DNA of 64,000 nt from Lachnospiraceae bacterium 28-4 (GTDB lineage: Bacteria > Bacillota > Clostridia > Lachnospirales > Lachnospiraceae): the NCBI GenBank assembly GCA_000403275.2, contig KE159600.1, positions 144,889 to 208,888 on the forward strand, given 5' to 3'. The notes beneath the pieces are model-generated. The model worked only from the letters and a program-made list of their open reading frames with translations, was not told where the DNA came from and did no database searches. The position numbers and the translations under genes are program-made. Positions 1 to 10,100 of this stretch are shown in pieces; within the stretch, counting starts at the first letter, position 1, and each line of letters opens with the position of its first letter.

Positions 1-32
1 ATCTGTCGTATTTGCTGTTTTGTTGCTGGCAT
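1..32 (-). CDS. IS256-family transposase, N-terminal codons only
   Basis: The ATG is at 32-30 on the minus strand, and the first codons read MPATKQQIRQ, identical to the start of the full transposase at 11623-12837. The rest lies outside the window, so it cannot be said whether this copy is intact. The gene would encode a DDE transposase. Confidence 0.9.
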   Translation of the reverse strand, partial: MPATKQQIRQ

Positions 33-125
33 AAAAATACTCCTTTTCGATAAGAATTGTCATATCTTGATTCTTACCAAAAAAGAGGTATTTTTTTCCA
101 AAGACACAAACTATTTTACACTACC
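1..125 (-). mobile_element. IS256-family insertion sequence, right part only (cut by window edge)
   Basis: Positions 1-125 match 12806-12930, the end of the complete IS256-family copy in this window, base for base as far as I can read. The match stops sharply at 125, which therefore marks the IS end; the terminal inverted repeat is about 98-125. The transposase points left, out of the window. This copy has the same orientation as the one at 11301-12930, so the two bracket the 11.2 kb between them as direct copies. Confidence 0.93.
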
Positions 126-361
126 TGAAAAGCCTGATTTGTAAGCTTCTCACCCTCATTATCATAGAAGAATCTAATTTACAGAGATTTTCTCATAGTC
201 TCCTGTTCAGAGTCCCTCTATTCCAATCTGTAATATTACAAATTTTACTTATCTGCTTACCCTTCTAGTATATCATCAATGACGCTCCGTCAGCTTTTGC
301 ACTTGCTTTCAATGCTCTTTTACAAACAAACTGAAGTCTATCCCAATATGCAGACCTTTGA

Positions 362-910
362 TTATACACGCTTATAAATTATTGGTTCATCATATCCAAA
401 AGTTCTCTTTCCATTAACTTCCATGCTTTCTGATACTTCCAGAAAATTGTTGGAAAACTTTTCCCAAAGTTTGAATGTCATTACCGGAGAGAACTGGCTT
501 GTGCTGCCTCCCTCCCAGATTCCGTCCTTTTCATGATAAAGTGCCGGAGTAAATTTTTCAGATTTTTCTAGTTTAGAGTAATCAACATTCTTCATAGAAT
601 CATATGAAAATGTATTTTTATCTTCTCCTTTTGGAATTTCATAAGAAGAAAGTAAAATTCCCTGTTCTATTTCCGTGATAAGGAAAAGATGTGGAGATGC
701 ATGACGTTTCCCATTAATTTCATAATAACTCTCTTCAACAACAAATTTTCCTTTGAAATCTTCAGGAAGGTTATTTATTTTGTCATTACAGATTGTATTT
801 ACATGTTCCGCATATGGATATGTTTTCCCCTCTGCCTGCATTTTCTTAAATTGATCCTTATTATCAAAATGTCCTGTCATCATTCCTACAAAATTATCAA
901 GTTTCATCAT
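362..910 (-). CDS. Unknown 182-aa protein
   Basis: A complete reading frame with a clear ribosome-binding site (GGAGGTAAAG) just before the ATG at 910. The product is soluble, 182 residues, with no signal peptide or membrane segment. The opening (FVGMMTGHFDNKDQF) and the regular alternation of charged and beta-prone stretches faintly recall CpeT/CpcT-like beta-barrel proteins, but the likeness is too weak to name a function. It ends 33 bp after the start of a HAD phosphatase gene's downstream end and lies on the same strand, so the two may be co-transcribed. The 236 bp between it and the IS at 1-125 hold nothing I can recognise. Confidence 0.75.
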   Translation of the reverse strand: MMKLDNFVGMMTGHFDNKDQFKKMQAEGKTYPYAEHVNTICNDKINNLPEDFKGKFVVEESYYEINGKRHASPHLFLITEIEQGILLSSYEIPKGEDKNTFSYDSMKNVDYSKLEKSEKFTPALYHEKDGIWEGGSTSQFSPVMTFKLWEKFSNNFLEVSESMEVNGKRTFGYDEPIIYKRV

Positions 911-942
911 ATACTTTACCTCCTGGTATTTGCCTAATCACA

Positions 943-1755
943 CTATTCCTCTTTTGCTTTTGCCATACTGGCGATATCTCCCACTCCATTCAATACCATT
1001 GTCGGAAGATAAGCATAAGTTTTGAGTGTATCCTTCGTTGAACATCCAGAGAGAACCAATACAGTAGACATACCACTTTCCATTCCTGAAATCACATCTG
1101 TATCCATACGATCCCCAACCATTACAGCTTCTGCTGAATGACATCCAAGCATATTCAATCCTGTTCTCATCATCAGTGGATTCGGTTTCCCACAGAAATA
1201 TGCCTGTGTACCTGTTGCCATTTCAATGGGTGCAATCAATGCACGACAGGCAGGAGCGATTCCGTTCTCGATCGGTCCGGAAACATCCGAGTTTGCTCCA
1301 ATCAGCTTAGCTCCCTTCAGAACTAAATTCGTTGCTTTCGTTAAAGTATCCAATGAATAGGAACGTCCCTCTCCCACAACAACATAATCCGGATTTACAT
1401 CATTCATTGTAATGCCAACGTCATAAAGTGCATTTAAGAGACCGGCTTCTCCTATCACAAATGCTGAACAGCCTGCCGCCTGTTCCTTTAAAAAAGCGGC
1501 TGTTGCCAATGCGCTGGTATAAAAATGTTCTTCTGGCACATCAAGTCCCATCCTTGCCAGTTTCTGATTTAATTCCCGTGGTGTATATCCACTATTATTT
1601 GTCAAAAATAAATATTCTTTCTTTTCATCATGCAACCACTGGATGAATTCTGGAACACCTGGCAATATCTGATTGCCATGATAAATCACACCATCCATAT
1701 CACAGATGAATCCTTTTTTTTCATTAAAATCGATTATGGATTTTCTCATGTTCAT
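943..1755 (-). CDS. HAD-superfamily (NagD/AraL-like, class IIA) phosphatase
   Basis: The protein is 270 aa, the normal size for HAD class IIA sugar-phosphate or nucleotide phosphatases. HAD motif I is FICDMDGVIYHGN near residue 17 (Asp nucleophile plus general acid), motif II is LTNNSG near residue 53, and the C-terminal motif IV is MVGDRMDTDV. Members are cytoplasmic Mg-dependent phosphatases acting on small phosphorylated metabolites; the substrate here is unknown. The start at 1755 (MNMRK) has a weak AGGCAGGG-type site; an ATG six bases later is an alternative. The gene sits upstream of the unknown 182-aa gene in the IS256-flanked block. Confidence 0.9.
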   Translation of the reverse strand: MNMRKSIIDFNEKKGFICDMDGVIYHGNQILPGVPEFIQWLHDEKKEYLFLTNNSGYTPRELNQKLARMGLDVPEEHFYTSALATAAFLKEQAAGCSAFVIGEAGLLNALYDVGITMNDVNPDYVVVGEGRSYSLDTLTKATNLVLKGAKLIGANSDVSGPIENGIAPACRALIAPIEMATGTQAYFCGKPNPLMMRTGLNMLGCHSAEAVMVGDRMDTDVISGMESGMSTVLVLSGCSTKDTLKTYAYLPTMVLNGVGDIASMAKAKEE

Positions 1756-1916
1756 ATGCGCCCTGCCTTTCTTGTTTCTTTAGAATACACCTTGCTCTTT
1801 TCATAATAAAATAAAGCGCTATTTTCTACAAATATTTTCATATTATATCATCCACACATAAAATCAAATACATAGTACTGTGAAATCGAAGTAAATATTT
1901 CTATCAACAGAACCTT

Positions 1917-2717
1917 TTATGACAACATCTCTTTCACACAAGTACTCCGATAATCACTCGGTGATATTTTATATCTTTCTTTAAATACTCGGTTAAATGT
2001 TCTCTGACTTTCAAATCCACTATCCAGACAAATGTTTGTAATAGAATCACTCGTATTTTCCAAACGCTGGCATGCATAGTTCAGCCTTGCATCGTTAAGA
2101 TATTGATTAAAGTTTCTATGGAATGTTTTGGAAAAGAGTCTGGATAAAACATATTTGCTCACCCCCAGATCTTTTGCCATCTCTTCCAGCGAAAATTTCT
2201 TCTTAAAATTTGCTGATATATAGGAAACTGTCTGGTAAATAAGATCGTTGCTCCCCACATTACTCTTTTCTACCAAATTTAATTTTCCTATGCAGCGTGC
2301 CAACACAATTTGAAGATATGCCTGTGCAACAGTAATATCCGACTGTTCTGTCTCTAAAATCGCATTTATAACCCTATATACCTCCGGTTCAACCTTTTCC
2401 GCTTTGATGATCGGGTATTCAGGAGCCATGGATTGCATGATATCTGCAAATTTGGCAATCGTAAATGGCGATGCAATCAGATAAGTCGCTTTATTTACAC
2501 CGGGTGTCAGTACCTGATAGTGATGAATAACATCTGGAAATACAAAGCCTATATCTCCTTTATCCATATGATATAGTTCCTGTCCGACACCAAGTTCTAA
2601 TGCTCCACTTGTTACACAAACAATCTCCAATGCATTATGAAGATGTGGTTCAATATGTTTTGACTTCCTATTTATTGCTATGATCTCCTCTTTTGTGTCA
2701 ACATATTTTAACTGCAT
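1917..2717 (-). CDS. AraC-family transcriptional regulator with cupin sensor domain
   Basis: The 266-aa protein has an N-terminal cupin-like sensor (EPHLHNALEIVCVTSG, MDKGDIGFVFPDVIHHYQ) and a C-terminal double helix-turn-helix (SLEEMAKDLGVSKYVLSRLF; ITNICLDSGFESQRTFNRVF). Such proteins usually activate nearby sugar genes on binding a ligand. The frame is open to 2834, but the ATG at 2717 is chosen because AAAGGGGAGT lies seven bases upstream; the extra N-terminal residues do not resemble the family. A 25-codon mini-gene diverges from it at 2827. Its targets are not evident from the window. Confidence 0.9.
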   Translation of the reverse strand: MQLKYVDTKEEIIAINRKSKHIEPHLHNALEIVCVTSGALELGVGQELYHMDKGDIGFVFPDVIHHYQVLTPGVNKATYLIASPFTIAKFADIMQSMAPEYPIIKAEKVEPEVYRVINAILETEQSDITVAQAYLQIVLARCIGKLNLVEKSNVGSNDLIYQTVSYISANFKKKFSLEEMAKDLGVSKYVLSRLFSKTFHRNFNQYLNDARLNYACQRLENTSDSITNICLDSGFESQRTFNRVFKERYKISPSDYRSTCVKEMLS

Positions 2718-2826
2718 GAAATACTCCCCTTTGCAACATTTGTCTATATCTTCTTTCGATTTGGCAAGCAATCCTTTTACACCTATCTTATAATCAACTT
2801 GTAAATAAGGAAAGGAGGAATTGCAA

Positions 2827-2904
2827 ATGAGCAACCTAAAAAAATATCTGAATGACCTTTTAGTATTCTACACTGAATATTTTGAGCATCCTTACCATGT
2901 ATAA
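2827..2904 (+). CDS. 25-codon mini-gene, unknown peptide
   Basis: An ATG at 2827 is preceded by a very strong site, GGAAAGGAGGAATTGCAA, and encodes a 25-residue peptide rich in aromatic residues (begins MSNLKKYLNDL, ends EHPYHV). The frame is followed 40 bp later by a good intrinsic terminator on the same strand, with no other gene between. Together these make a self-contained mini-transcription unit divergent from the AraC gene. A 12-bp perfect inverted repeat (2856-2867 with 2904-2915) lies in its second half, so translation could affect RNA folding. Function is unknown; it may be a small protein, a leader peptide or part of a regulatory RNA. Confidence 0.5.
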   Translation: MSNLKKYLNDLLVFYTEYFEHPYHV

Positions 2905-2915
2905 ATACTAAAAGG
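2856..2915 (+). repeat. 12-bp perfect inverted repeat overlapping the mini-gene stop
   Basis: CCTTTTAGTATT at 2856-2867 is exactly complementary to AATACTAAAAGG at 2904-2915. The second arm begins on the last base of the mini-gene stop codon. In RNA this would form a stem enclosing the last third of the coding frame, which suggests coupling between translation and structure (inference). Confidence 0.7.
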
Positions 2916-2944
2916 ACTATTTTGTGAAAACTGAATATTTTCTT

Positions 2945-2980
2945 AAGGCCATTTCATAAAAATGAAGTGGTCCTTTTTAT
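2945..2980 (+). terminator. Intrinsic terminator after the 25-codon mini-gene
   Basis: AAGGCCATTTCAT, a four-base loop, and ATGAAGTGGTCCTT form a stem with one bulge, followed by TTTTTATTTT. It is oriented to end plus-strand transcription from the mini-gene. Confidence 0.75.
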
Positions 2981-3068
2981 TTTCAAAATACAGTTCTATC
3001 ACTTTATATTATAGAAAAAAGCACTGTCTCATCGAACAACGATCAGACAACGCTTTCTCTTGTCAATT

Positions 3069-3650
3069 CTAATTTATGTCTGATGCATCTGTTACTTCAT
3101 CTGCAGCAATTCCTTTTTCTGCTTTCAGTTTTTTATTTGCATCTTCAACATTCATTCTTGAAAGTGCAAACATAATCAATACATCAAAGATTAACGGAAG
3201 CCAAAGATACATGAACTGCATCATATCAAGTGCAGACTGTGGCTGAGTTGCATTTGTTCCGACATATCCACTGAGCTCAAGCATCCATCCAACAACAGCG
3301 GTTCCAATACCTCCACCGATTTTTACACCAAGAGAAGTACAAGAGTACATCGTTCCATCAATTCTCTTTCCCTGTGTAAGATAAGTGTATTCAGAGCAGG
3401 ATGCAATAACAGCATTCATATCTCCCTGCCATGGTCCCTGACCTAAGGCTGCAAGAGCTGTAAACGCCATCATCAGCGGAACACTACCCATATATCCGGC
3501 AACAACAACAAGTGCTCTACCGATGACTGCTAAGACATAACCTCTTAAGTTCAGTTTATACATGCCTTTCCACTTACCAACTAATGTCGGTGTAAAAATC
3601 AGGGCAATGATCAGTGGAATATTTACTGCCCATGCAAATTGTCCAAACAA
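3069..3650 (-). pseudogene. GPH-family sugar transporter, C-terminal half (split by IS91-like element)
   Basis: The frame holds the second half of a glycoside-pentoside-hexuronide:cation symporter (12 membrane helices when whole), starting at FGQFAWAVNIPLIIALIFTP and ending with the usual hydrophilic cytoplasmic tail. Joined after KNKN of the fragment at 6186-7004, it restores one continuous protein (WVLKNKN/LFGQFAWAVN). The only start-like codon is the TTG at 3650, which has no ribosome-binding site. The gene would have imported a galactoside, probably lactose, for the adjacent LacZ. Confidence 0.9.
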
Positions 3651-3655
3651 ATTCT

Positions 3656-3748
3656 TTAGGTTAGAATCGATGATGGGGTAAACGAAAAAGCAGTTTTGGC
3701 ATTCCAGTGAACTGCCCCTTCGTTTACACCATTTTCGATTTGACCTAA
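3656..3748. repeat. Long imperfect stem-loop at one end of the IS91-like element
   Basis: About 40 bp (3656-3695) are complementary, with a few mismatches, to 3710-3748 around a 14-base loop. In transposase orientation this is the 3' end of the element. IS91-type elements carry terminal hairpins needed for rolling-circle strand transfer, but this one is unusually long. Confidence 0.75.
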
Positions 3749-3928
3749 TTGAACAAAGTAAGCGTCCGGGTAGCCACTACCTATGGACTTTCAATCTTTT
3801 GTTCTTACCCATAATTATACAGGATTTTCTGTGCAGAAGCTATAGAAATCAAATGATTCCAGATAAATGGGCATGACAACAAAACCTCAAATTTTGAGGT
3901 TTCAAAAAACTATTGGGAAATGAAATAT

Positions 3929-5080
3929 TTAGCATCTTTGTGGTATCCGAAGCTGAGGCTTTCCAAGTTTACCGCCGCAGGCTTTACACATGCAGACATT
4001 TACGCCATAGAGATGTTTCAATATTTCAGGCATTCCCTTACCGTGCAGTTCTGAAATATATTTTCTGCATCCGAGAAGATTCCGGCATAAAGTAAGCTTT
4101 TTTCTTTTGCTGCGGGAACAAAGAAGTCCGTAATGCCGAATTCGTACAAAACGCTTTGGTGGGACATGCATCAAAAAACGCCGTATGAACTCAATGCCAG
4201 AAAGGGTCAGCTCTTTCCACTGCCCTTTGTTCCGGTAATCCTTCACAGAAAAAGTGACGGTTTCCTCATCCATACAGATGATACGATGATTACTAATTGC
4301 AATCCGATGAGTGTATTTTCCAAGATAATCAATCACAGACTGTGCGCCATTAAAGGCTTTCTTACAATAAGGAATCCACTCTGTAGAATAACAGGCATTA
4401 AGCAGTTCTTTGAATGCGTAATGGTTACGGTATTTTTCGGCTGTCCCGTGAAACTTGAGCTGACCGGTCTCCCAAAGGTTTTTCAATTCTTCCATGTATT
4501 TTCCACGGAATACTTTGGAAATGATCTGGATTGGAAGGAAAAATTCAGTGCCGTTATCCTTCCATTCATTTTTTTGTGTCAATCCCCCTCCGAGCAGTAT
4601 TGTGTGGATATGGGGATGAAAGTTCATTTCAGACCCCCATGTATGCAGGATGCAGATATATCCAGCAGAAGCACCAAGGTGCTTTGGGTCAGCCGCCAGT
4701 TCACTGATTGTAGCAGAAGCGGCGTGATACAGGGTATCATACAGCTGCTTCTGATTACTGTAAATGACCGGATTGAGGATATCCGGAACTGTAAATACGA
4801 GATGAAAGTAAGGGGCGTCAAGTACATCTTCCCTGCGGGCATCCATCCACATTTCCTTCGGGACAGCCTGGCACATGGGACAACAACGGTTGCGGCAGGA
4901 ATTGTAATGAATCTGAACAGTACCACAGTCCCCACATATGCTGACATTTGCACCATAAGCTCCGGTTTTACAGTTCATGATGTTCCGGGAAACTTTTGCC
5001 TGCCCGGGGGAAGGGGAATACTTTTCAATGTATGCCGGATAAAAACGCAGAAAAATATCCTGTACGGTCGGCTTATTCAT
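3929..5080 (-). CDS. IS91-family HUH transposase
   Basis: This single-strand (rolling-circle) transposase has 383 aa. It starts with a cysteine-rich zinc-binding region (CGDCG ... CRNRCCPMC, residues about 55-80), then the HUH metal motif in NFHPHIHTILLGGG near residue 156 and the catalytic tyrosine region YLGKYTHR near residue 255. Length and order are normal for the family. ATG at 5080 is preferred over the upstream TTG; it overlaps the stop of the recombinase gene (ATGAATAA), implying translational coupling. It nicks element ends and joins them to a target through a phosphotyrosine. Confidence 0.93.
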   Translation of the reverse strand: MNKPTVQDIFLRFYPAYIEKYSPSPGQAKVSRNIMNCKTGAYGANVSICGDCGTVQIHYNSCRNRCCPMCQAVPKEMWMDARREDVLDAPYFHLVFTVPDILNPVIYSNQKQLYDTLYHAASATISELAADPKHLGASAGYICILHTWGSEMNFHPHIHTILLGGGLTQKNEWKDNGTEFFLPIQIISKVFRGKYMEELKNLWETGQLKFHGTAEKYRNHYAFKELLNACYSTEWIPYCKKAFNGAQSVIDYLGKYTHRIAISNHRIICMDEETVTFSVKDYRNKGQWKELTLSGIEFIRRFLMHVPPKRFVRIRHYGLLCSRSKRKKLTLCRNLLGCRKYISELHGKGMPEILKHLYGVNVCMCKACGGKLGKPQLRIPQRC

Positions 5081-5924
5081 GGCCAGCACCTTCTTTCCGG
5101 TCAAACGGACTCTGGATTCCCATCAGGGATTTGTTGCTGACATGAAGATAAACCTCCGTAGATTTCGGATCACGGTGACCAAGAAGTGCCTGGATATTTT
5201 GCCGTTCCACGCCCTGCTCCATCAGATGTGTTGCAAAGCTGTGTCGGAGGCAGTGGGGAGTTGCTCCTGCTGGGAGTTCAGCATCAGATACAGCACGGCG
5301 CATCACCTGTTCCAGAGTACTGACAGTCAGGTAATTACCGGTAAATTTATTAGGGAACAGGATTCCCCGGGGCCGTCCTTTCTCAAACCAGTATTGTGTA
5401 AGGATATCCAGACACCGCTTGGAAAGAATCGTATAGCGATCCATCCGGTTCTTTGTATCCCGAACATGAATCTGCATATTTGTGCGGGAAATATCATCAT
5501 AATGCAGATGGATGACTTCGGAAACACGCATTCCGGAAGAATACATCGTTGCAAACATAGCTTTATATTTTATGTCATCAACAGCGCCCAACAGACGGTC
5601 GATTTCATCAATCGTCAAAACAGTTGGAAGTTTGTGTTCCAGAATCATGCGCGGGACTGTAATGTCATCCCAAAGGATATGCAGGACATTCCGATAGAAA
5701 AAGCGGATGGCAGAATTATAAAGGTTCAGGGTGGTGGCTTTCAGCCCTTCGTCCTTTTTCGCAAGAAGAAAAGCCCTGACATCCTGACAGGTAAGTTGTT
5801 CTGGATTCTTACCCTGATATTTCAGGAAATAAGAGACGTAGTTTTTATAGCAGGTAATGGAATGTTCTTTGAGGTTACGGATTTTTCCGGCTTCCTCAAG
5901 CTGTTCTAAATATTTTTCGTACAT
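5073..5924 (-). CDS. Tyrosine recombinase of the IS91-like element
   Basis: A 283-aa XerC/D-like site-specific recombinase. The N-terminal SAM-like DNA-binding domain covers residues 1-85; the catalytic part has SSGMRVSEV (first Arg), HCLRHSFATHL (His-x-x-Arg) and STEVYLHVS (Tyr nucleophile). The ATG at 5924 is chosen because GGAGGATTTTATT precedes it directly; a second ATG 15 bases upstream lacks a site. Tyrosine recombinases are known companions in some IS91-type elements, perhaps resolving transposition products; its role here is inferred from linkage only. Confidence 0.93.
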   Translation of the reverse strand: MYEKYLEQLEEAGKIRNLKEHSITCYKNYVSYFLKYQGKNPEQLTCQDVRAFLLAKKDEGLKATTLNLYNSAIRFFYRNVLHILWDDITVPRMILEHKLPTVLTIDEIDRLLGAVDDIKYKAMFATMYSSGMRVSEVIHLHYDDISRTNMQIHVRDTKNRMDRYTILSKRCLDILTQYWFEKGRPRGILFPNKFTGNYLTVSTLEQVMRRAVSDAELPAGATPHCLRHSFATHLMEQGVERQNIQALLGHRDPKSTEVYLHVSNKSLMGIQSPFDRKEGAGHE

Positions 5925-6185
5925 AATAAAATCCTCCATGTAAAATCAGTAGTAATCAAAAACACTGCTTTACACGGAGGCGCATTTGGGTCATAAAACC
6001 GCTTGCCAACCAAGCGGAAGGATGGTATTCTTTTCATAGGCAGTGGGAAGGTCGATCCTGTTTGATTGTTTCGTTGTGGTGACTTAACAATACTACTTTT
6101 AGGACTTGCTTTCCACTGTTTTTGTTATAGAAAACAGAAAATTGCTATGCCACAGCCTTGGCAGGCCATCGCGCAGCGATTTTGT

Positions 6186-7004
6186 TCAATTCTTATTTTT
6201 CAGTACCCATGTCATGTAATAAATGCCAGCTCCAATCATGGCACCATATAACTGCTGTAAAATATATGTTCCGCAAATCATCATGTAATATTTGTTTTTG
6301 ACAAGAAGCTTGAATGCCTGTACCATTCCATACTTTTCATTATCATTCTTTACTTCTCCTTCATTAAGTTCTTCCTCCGGAAGTTCCTTAACAGAAAGTG
6401 CTGAAATCGTATTTACGACCAGACCAATGATTGCATAGATAATAGCAACCGTTCTCCATGCCGCAGCATCTCCACCACATTTATCTACAAATCCAACTGT
6501 AATCGCCTGAATCAGAAGACTTGTTGAAAATGCAAAAATAAAACGGTAAGATCCCATCTGTACACGCTCTTTGCTGTTCTTTGTAATCAGTGACGTAAGT
6601 GCTGAATAAGCAATATTGTTTGCTGTATAAAACACACCATTTAACAGTGTATAAGAAATAAAGAACCATGCATATTTAGCCGTTGTTCCCAAACTCACCG
6701 GTACTGCAAAGCAGCCGACCAGCGTAATGGCACAACCAATATATCCGTATAGCATCCAGGGTTTCGCTTTTCCCATTTTACTGTGTGTTTTGTCAATCAT
6801 TGATCCAAAAAATATATCCGTAAAACCATCAAATAGTTTTGATACGGCAATCAGGGTACCCACGACACCTGCAGCAAGTCCTACCGAGTCCGTCAGATAG
6901 ACCATCATAAAAGATGTCAGGAACGCATAGACTACATTACCTGCAATATCACCTGATCCGTATCCAATTTTGTTATACCATTTCAAATACTTTTTTTCTT
7001 CCAT
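6186..7004 (-). pseudogene. GPH-family sugar transporter, N-terminal half (split by IS91-like element)
   Basis: The first 272 codons of a sodium/proton:sugar symporter (MelB/LacS-type membrane domain). Family marks are NKIGYGSGDIAGN at the N-terminus and DGFTDIFFGSMIDKTHSKMGKAKPW after helix 2, the sugar/cation-coupling loop. It has a normal ribosome-binding site (GAGGAGCAAAG). The stop at 6186-6188 comes from the inserted element, so the product would have about seven helices and be inactive. It is downstream of lacZ on the same strand and was probably co-transcribed, so this lactose locus should have lost its own permease. Confidence 0.93.
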
Positions 7005-7171
7005 CGAATTTCTTTGCTCCTCATCTTCATCGCACTTAGAATCTCAATATGGCTAACCGTATGATATCTAATTCTGTTTTTTTCTCTGATTTTGTCTGAT
7101 TGCTCTGTATATCCGGACTTTACATTACAATCAGACTCTCTTTCCTTGTTTACGGGTTACATGAAACTTTA

Positions 7172-10100
7172 TTATCCCTTTACATACGGTATCAGTGTAA
7201 ACTGAAACCGGAATAATACATCATCAAATCGGTACTGCTCCAATACAACTGGACCACAACTATTAGAACCAATGCCATTTAATGCGTAGTCAACACAGAA
7301 TACTACACTATCTGATTCTATTAATTCATAATTATGCGTTTTCTTCTCAAGTTCTTCCTGTGTATAATAAGAAGCATTGAATGAAAATGCCTTTTCTGCG
7401 GATGCCACAATTCCATATCGGCTGTTGTTAAGCTCTACATATTCACAATCATAATGGCTTCCATTTTCCTGTGGACGGATATAGTCCTCATGTAAATCCC
7501 CTACATCTGCCCGGTACAAACCGTGGCTCGCAGCCTGATGTTTATCACAATAACTTTCCTGTGGTCCCATTCCAAAGTATCTTACAGCTGAAAGTTTTTT
7601 ATCCAGGAACATCCTCACACCAAATCTCGGAAGATCCGGGAATTCATCGTCTTTTGTTACTGCAATATCTGCATCAATCTTTCCAGCAGCTTCTATTTTC
7701 CATGTAATCGTCACATCAAGAATCTTCTGTACTGTCTCTGCCACAACGGAAGCATGGCTTGTAATCTTCACACCATGTTTTCCCTGCACAGCCTCTGTCG
7801 TATAGGCTCTTGTGTAAGCCTTATCATAGTGGGCTTTCTTCCATTCAGACTTGATGTACATATCGTTATCTGTTGGAGCTCTCCAAATATTTAATTCCAT
7901 CGGATGGTTCAAGTATTCCCGCCCTGCGAATTTCATCTCTGTAAAGAGTGCAGTACGTTTGTCTATGGTATAAGCAAATTCACGCCCCTTGATATGAATC
8001 TGTGTATCATTTTCATTTACCTGTAATTCAGAGTCCACTACTGTTTTTGGTATCCATTTCTCTGCAAGTTTACATTTTGTATCCTCTTTACTTACCTCAA
8101 TTTCATCAAATCCAAGAATATGGTCTTCATCCAACAGTGGCAATTCTTTTTTCAGATGGTAAATAAGTTTTAAATAACATTTCCCATTCTCTGGAACATT
8201 GATCTTCAGGTTTGTTTTTCCTTCCCCGTGTGGTGCCACAGAAAACTCCGGAAGTATGCCTTTGCTGATCACAAGACCATCCTGTGTCAGCTCATAACTA
8301 ATCTTCACATAATCTTTCAAGTCATCAAAATCCATGTAGTTATGAAGCACCAGTTCTCCGCTTTCTTTGTTATAGGAAATAACTCTTGCCGGGCGATAAA
8401 CATTCTTGTATTCCAAAAGTCCTGTATGTACCGTTCTGTCCGGATATACTAATCCATCCATACAGAAGTTGCCATCATGAATTTCTTCGCCATGGTCGCC
8501 CCCATAAGCATATATAGTCTTTCCATTCTCAGCAGTTCCATGAGCAATCGCATGGTCACACCATTCCCAGACAAAGCCGCCGCACATTTTATCATTATCC
8601 TGAATCATCTGGAAGTAATCTTCAAAATCTCCAGGTCCGTTTCCCATGCTGTGACAGTACTCTACCAAAAGGAAGGGTTTGCTTCCATCTTTATCCAGAT
8701 ATTCCTGAATTTCGGAAAGCGCTGGGTACATCCGGCTGTACACATCCAGATTGCTGTAATCATATGTTTCATCATAATTACGGTATCTTGCACTCTCATA
8801 TTGTGTGATACGGTCTGGATCAAAATTCTTTGTCCATTCCAGTGCTTTTTCAAAGTTGCAGCCATAAGCACTCTCATTTCCCATTGACCACATAACAATA
8901 CAGAAACGGTTTTTGTCACGTTCCACCATGAGTTTTACGCGATCAACGATTGCCTCTTCCCATACCGGATCATCTGCAATCTTCTCATTCCATCGTTTGA
9001 ACCGATTGTAATCAGTGTCTTCTTTTCTGTAGATCATAAATGGACCATGAGCTTCAATATCTGCTTCATCTATTACCATGAATCCATACTTGTCACACAT
9101 TTCATAGAAAAATGGTGCGTTCGGATAGTGGCTGGAACGGATCGCATTAAAATTATGCTGCTTCATTAACGTAAGATCGGTTGTAATCTGTTCCGGATTG
9201 ATTGTAAATCCAGTAACCGGATCAGAATCATGTCGATTGACACCACGGAATTTAATCTTCTGTCCATTTAAATAAATAACCTGGTCTTTAATCTCTATCT
9301 TTCTTAATGCAATGTGATCTACAATTACTTCATTCTCTGTTTCAAGAATCAGTTTATATAGATATGGATTTTCTGTATTCCAAAGTTCCGGACTTGCGAT
9401 TTCTAATACAGCTGTTCCTTCTTCAGCAATACTTCCTAGTGCTACAACTGCTCCGTTTCTATCTTCAATCGAAATTTTTACATTTAACGGAGAGTAGAAT
9501 TTCATTTCAATTTCTACTTTCGCAAGCATATCCTCAATTCTTGTTTTAATATGATAATCACTGATTGCCTGTTTTGGGCGTTTCAAAATGTACACATCCC
9601 GGAAAATACCACTCATACGGAATTTGTCCTGATCTTCCAAATAAGAACCATCACACCACTTCATTACCAACACTGCCACCGTATTCGTTCCATCCTGAAG
9701 TACATCGGTAACATCAAACTCACTGGTCATATGCGAAACCTGGCTGTATCCTATGTAAGAGCCATTGATCCATACGTAAAAGCAACTGTCTACTCCTTCA
9801 AAGTTCAAAAAAGATTTTGGCGCTTTCTCATCTCTACTGTACTCAAAAGTATGTACATAGGCTCCACACGGAATGTCCTGTGGCACATATGGTGGATCAA
9901 ACGGAAATGGATACCGGATGTTTGTATACTGGTGTGTATCATATCCAGCCATCTGCCATACACTTGGAACCTGAATCTCATCAAAATTTTCTGTATCATA
10001 ATTCTTCTCAAAGAAAGAATCCTTAATGTCATAGATGCTGTTAAAATACTGGAATTTCCAAGTTCCATTCAATAACTGCATACGATCTGACTCTTCTCTG

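Larger units (their letters stand above)
3657..6188 (-). mobile_element. IS91-like (HUH) insertion element with tyrosine recombinase gene
   Basis: The element is defined by the point where the GPH transporter frame is broken. The same six bases, ATTCTT, stand at 3651-3656 and 6189-6194, so the insertion either duplicated them or chance made them match; classical IS91 elements do not duplicate the target. It carries, in order on the minus strand, a tyrosine recombinase and an IS91-type transposase, overlapping by 8 nt. The 5' end (6168-6180) has a small hairpin, ATCGC-gca-GCGAT, and the other end has the long stem at 3656-3748. Exact ends remain uncertain by a few bases. Confidence 0.85.

Noticed and set aside
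2718-2834. Longer N-terminus for the AraC regulator
   Set aside because: The internal ATG at 2717 has a clear ribosome-binding site, and the extra 39 codons do not fit the family and overlap the divergent mini-gene.
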